A stretch of DNA of 6,753 nt from the NCBI GenBank assembly GCA_032117595.1, contig JAULYZ010000144.1, positions 1 through 6,753 on the forward strand. Direction: 5' to 3'. Every line of letters begins with the position of its first letter. Positions within the stretch are counted from its first letter, which is position 1. Positions 5,327 to 6,753 of this stretch are shown in pieces. This DNA comes from WLJO01 sp032117595. Its GTDB lineage: Bacteria > Actinomycetota > Acidimicrobiia > Acidimicrobiales > Ilumatobacteraceae. The notes below the pieces were generated by a model. That model did no database searches. It was not told where the DNA came from and saw only the letters and a list, made by a program, of their open reading frames with translations. A program made the position numbers and the translations under genes.

Positions 5327-6439
5327 CTACCCGAGCGCACCCTCGGGTCGCAGCCCGACGAGGTGATCCGCCACGGTCCCGAGCGTGGTGAGGTCGTGGA
5401 CGTCGTGATCGAGCAGAGGAACCGTCGGGCACGGGACGTCAGCTCCCTCGCCGACGGATCGCAGCAGGTCGACGAGCACGGCTTCCTCGCTCCGTACTGC
5501 GCGGCGGAGCGTGTCGAGGTTCTGCCAGAGCTCGCCGACCGGTGTACCGATGAGGCGCTCGGCCTCGTCGGTGATGTGTGCATCGGTGAGGAGGGGAGAG
5601 AAATCGGGGTGAACCCGGTTTGCGACGACCGCAGAGGTCCTGAGTTGCTGGCGTCGCAGTTCGGCGGCGAAGAACTGTGTCTCGTCGACCGCAGCGCGAC
5701 GCGGCGAGGTCACGAGTACGTAGGCGGTCTCGGGACTCTGGAGCAGCGACATCACTGCTGCAGCACGATCACGGAAACCGGCCTCCATCCCGTCGAACGC
5801 CTGGAAGAACGAGATGGCCTCTCCGAGAGCGTCACCGCCGACCACGCGCGACATCATCTTGACGAACGGCTGTGCAGCGGCACTCGCCACGCGCATTCCG
5901 AGACGTGTGGGCGTGACGAGGACGCGGTACAGGCGGTGATCGAGGAAGTTCACGAGGCGACGAGGTGCCTCCAGGAAGTCGAGAGCGTTGCGCGTCGGCG
6001 GCGTATCGACCACGACGAGGTCGAAGCGTTCATCGTGATGCAGCTCGAAGAGTTTCTCCGCGGCCATGAATTCCTGGGTGCCCGACAGCGCGTCGGCCAT
6101 GTTGCGGTAGAAGCGATTCTGGAGGATGCTGTCGACTTGCTCGGGATCACGAGAGTGGGCTCGCACGAGATCGTCGAAGGTTGCCGCAGTGTCGAGCATC
6201 ACGGCCCAGAGCTCGCCGGGCCCCACGCCGGAAACCTGTTCGGCTCGGTGTGACAGCGAGAGGCCGATGGCATCGGCGAGCCGCCGTGCGGGGTCGATCG
6301 TCACGACGACAACGCGCCGCCCGCGTCTGGCCGCAGCGAGCGAGATGGCTGCCGAGGTGGTGGTCTTGCCCACGCCGCCGGCGCCCGCACACACCAGCAC
6401 TGTTGCGGTATCGAGCAGAGAGCTGAGGTCGGTGGTCAC
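5327..6439 (-). CDS. ArsA/Get3-like ATPase, second member of a tandem pair
   Basis: This 370-residue SIMIBI P-loop ATPase belongs to the ArsA/Get3 family and resembles the second gene of the mycobacterial Rv3679/Rv3680 pair. The P-loop is GAGGVGKTTTS (19-29), with K25 and T26 for nucleotide binding. Switch I is TIDPARRL (47-54), where D49 corresponds to the catalytic Asp of Get3. Walker B/switch II is DLVVVDTPPTRNALDFL (140-156). The signature lysine that normally precedes GGVGKT is alanine here (A20). The Get3 zinc CxxC motif is absent; the only cysteines are C17 and C337. Residues 178-235 are helical and rich in methionine and phenylalanine, where Get3 proteins have their client-binding region. 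I chose the GTG at 6439: it overlaps the upstream stop as GTGA and has GAGG 7 nt upstream, whereas for the GTG at 6445 that motif is too close. It probably forms a heterodimer with the upstream product. Arsenite transport is unlikely; no ars genes are near. Confidence 0.9.
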   Translation of the reverse strand: MTTDLSSLLDTATVLVCAGAGGVGKTTTSAAISLAAARRGRRVVVVTIDPARRLADAIGLSLSHRAEQVSGVGPGELWAVMLDTAATFDDLVRAHSRDPEQVDSILQNRFYRNMADALSGTQEFMAAEKLFELHHDERFDLVVVDTPPTRNALDFLEAPRRLVNFLDHRLYRVLVTPTRLGMRVASAAAQPFVKMMSRVVGGDALGEAISFFQAFDGMEAGFRDRAAAVMSLLQSPETAYVLVTSPRRAAVDETQFFAAELRRQQLRTSAVVANRVHPDFSPLLTDAHITDEAERLIGTPVGELWQNLDTLRRAVRSEEAVLVDLLRSVGEGADVPCPTVPLLDHDVHDLTTLGTVADHLVGLRPEGALG

Positions 6440-6753
6440 GACCACACCTCTGCCGCGGCGAGGGAACGCGAGAGAACGGTGGTGTCGTCGGGGCCGAGGG
6501 TCGCTGTGAAGAGTGCGGGGAGATGAACCTGTGGGAGTGGTAGTGCGGCTGCAAGTCGCGCCACCTGTGTTGCTTGATCTGCAGCCCGCCCACGGCGGAA
6601 TCGGGCGGCCGAACGCAGCGCAGGGCCCGACTCCGGGTCGTCGATCACGATGGACTCGGGGTCGACGAGTGCAAGTCCGGCGGCATCGAACGAGTTCACC
6701 ACGACCGGCCCGAGCTGGACACCCACCCGGTCCTCGAGGGCGTAGGCCGTCTC
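6436..6753 (-). CDS. ArsA/Get3-like ATPase, first member of the pair (C-terminal 105 residues only)
   Basis: Only the 3' end lies in the window; the frame is open to the right edge. The visible part contains RVGVQLGPVVVNSFDAAGLAL, the strand-loop that in ArsA family proteins follows the nucleotide-binding core, then an Arg/Ala-rich helical segment (ALRSAARFRRGRAADQATQVARLAAALPLPQVHLPALF) and a short tail. I assign it to the ArsA family from its resemblance to the VVANRVHP region of the next gene, and because these genes occur as tandem pairs in actinobacteria. Its stop codon overlaps the GTG of the next gene by 4 nt, which implies translational coupling and a fixed stoichiometry. The P-loop is outside the window, so it is unknown whether this partner keeps the signature lysine. 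The internal GTG at 6726 would give a headless fragment and is not a likely start. Confidence 0.72.
   Translation of the reverse strand, partial: ETAYALEDRVGVQLGPVVVNSFDAAGLALVDPESIVIDDPESGPALRSAARFRRGRAADQATQVARLAAALPLPQVHLPALFTATLGPDDTTVLSRSLAAAEVWS

Noticed and set aside
5363..6253. Plus-strand open frame of 296 codons
   Set aside because: It is antisense to the ArsA-like ATPase gene; its length reflects GC-rich codon use, and no family motif is present.
5327..6439. Arsenite efflux ATPase (ArsA proper)
   Set aside because: No arsB, arsD or arsR is present, and the protein lacks the cysteines that bind arsenite; it also has a single ATPase domain rather than two fused halves.
1..6753. CRISPR array, insertion sequence or prophage remnants
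   Set aside because: No regularly spaced repeats, terminal inverted repeats or transposase motifs were seen; the window is filled by ordinary chromosomal genes.

Overview
This GC-rich window looks like a chromosomal segment of an actinobacterium. The main clues are an LLM-class (F420-type) oxidoreductase, a tandem pair of ArsA/Get3-like ATPases of the kind known in mycobacteria as Rv3679/Rv3680, and several gene starts that look leaderless with a TANNNT-type -10 box. An Acidimicrobiia-like host is possible, but that is only an impression; no phylogenetic marker is present. There is no insertion sequence, phage gene, CRISPR array or integration scar.

Layout from left to right. Positions 1-944 (minus) hold a secreted protein with a signal peptide, a peptidoglycan-binding domain and the start of an M15/VanY-type zinc peptidase; its C-terminus is cut by the window edge. 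Positions 945-1033 are intergenic, with an operator-like cluster of three ACCACG half-sites. Positions 1034-2419 (minus) encode a solitary beta-class DNA methyltransferase with an unexplained C-terminal domain of about 130 residues. It diverges from an LLM-class oxidoreductase at 2477-3352 (plus); 57 bp separate the two start codons. At 3353-3440 two units converge over alternative GC hairpins. Positions 3441-4754 (minus) encode an acetyl-CoA hydrolase/4-hydroxybutyrate CoA-transferase family enzyme. Positions 4820-4894 (minus) are tRNA-Pro(CGG), with its own candidate promoter and a hairpin terminator. Positions 4914-6753 (minus) are an operon: an ArsA-like ATPase (3' end only), a second complete ArsA-like ATPase overlapping it by 4 nt, and a stand-alone, partly degenerate response-regulator receiver domain.

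The genes do not form one pathway; they are a cell-wall enzyme, DNA methylation, redox, CoA transfer and an ArsA/Get3-like ATPase module next to each other. The most interesting points are: (i) the four non-operonic protein starts all carry a hexamer with A at -11 and T at -7 exactly upstream of the start codon, which suggests leaderless transcription; (ii) the fused C-terminal domain on the methyltransferase; (iii) an ATPase lacking the ArsA/Get3 signature lysine, coupled to a receiver with a damaged active site; and (iv) a compact tRNA unit whose -10 box uses the stop codon of the preceding gene and whose terminator hairpin lies just upstream of the CoA-transferase start.
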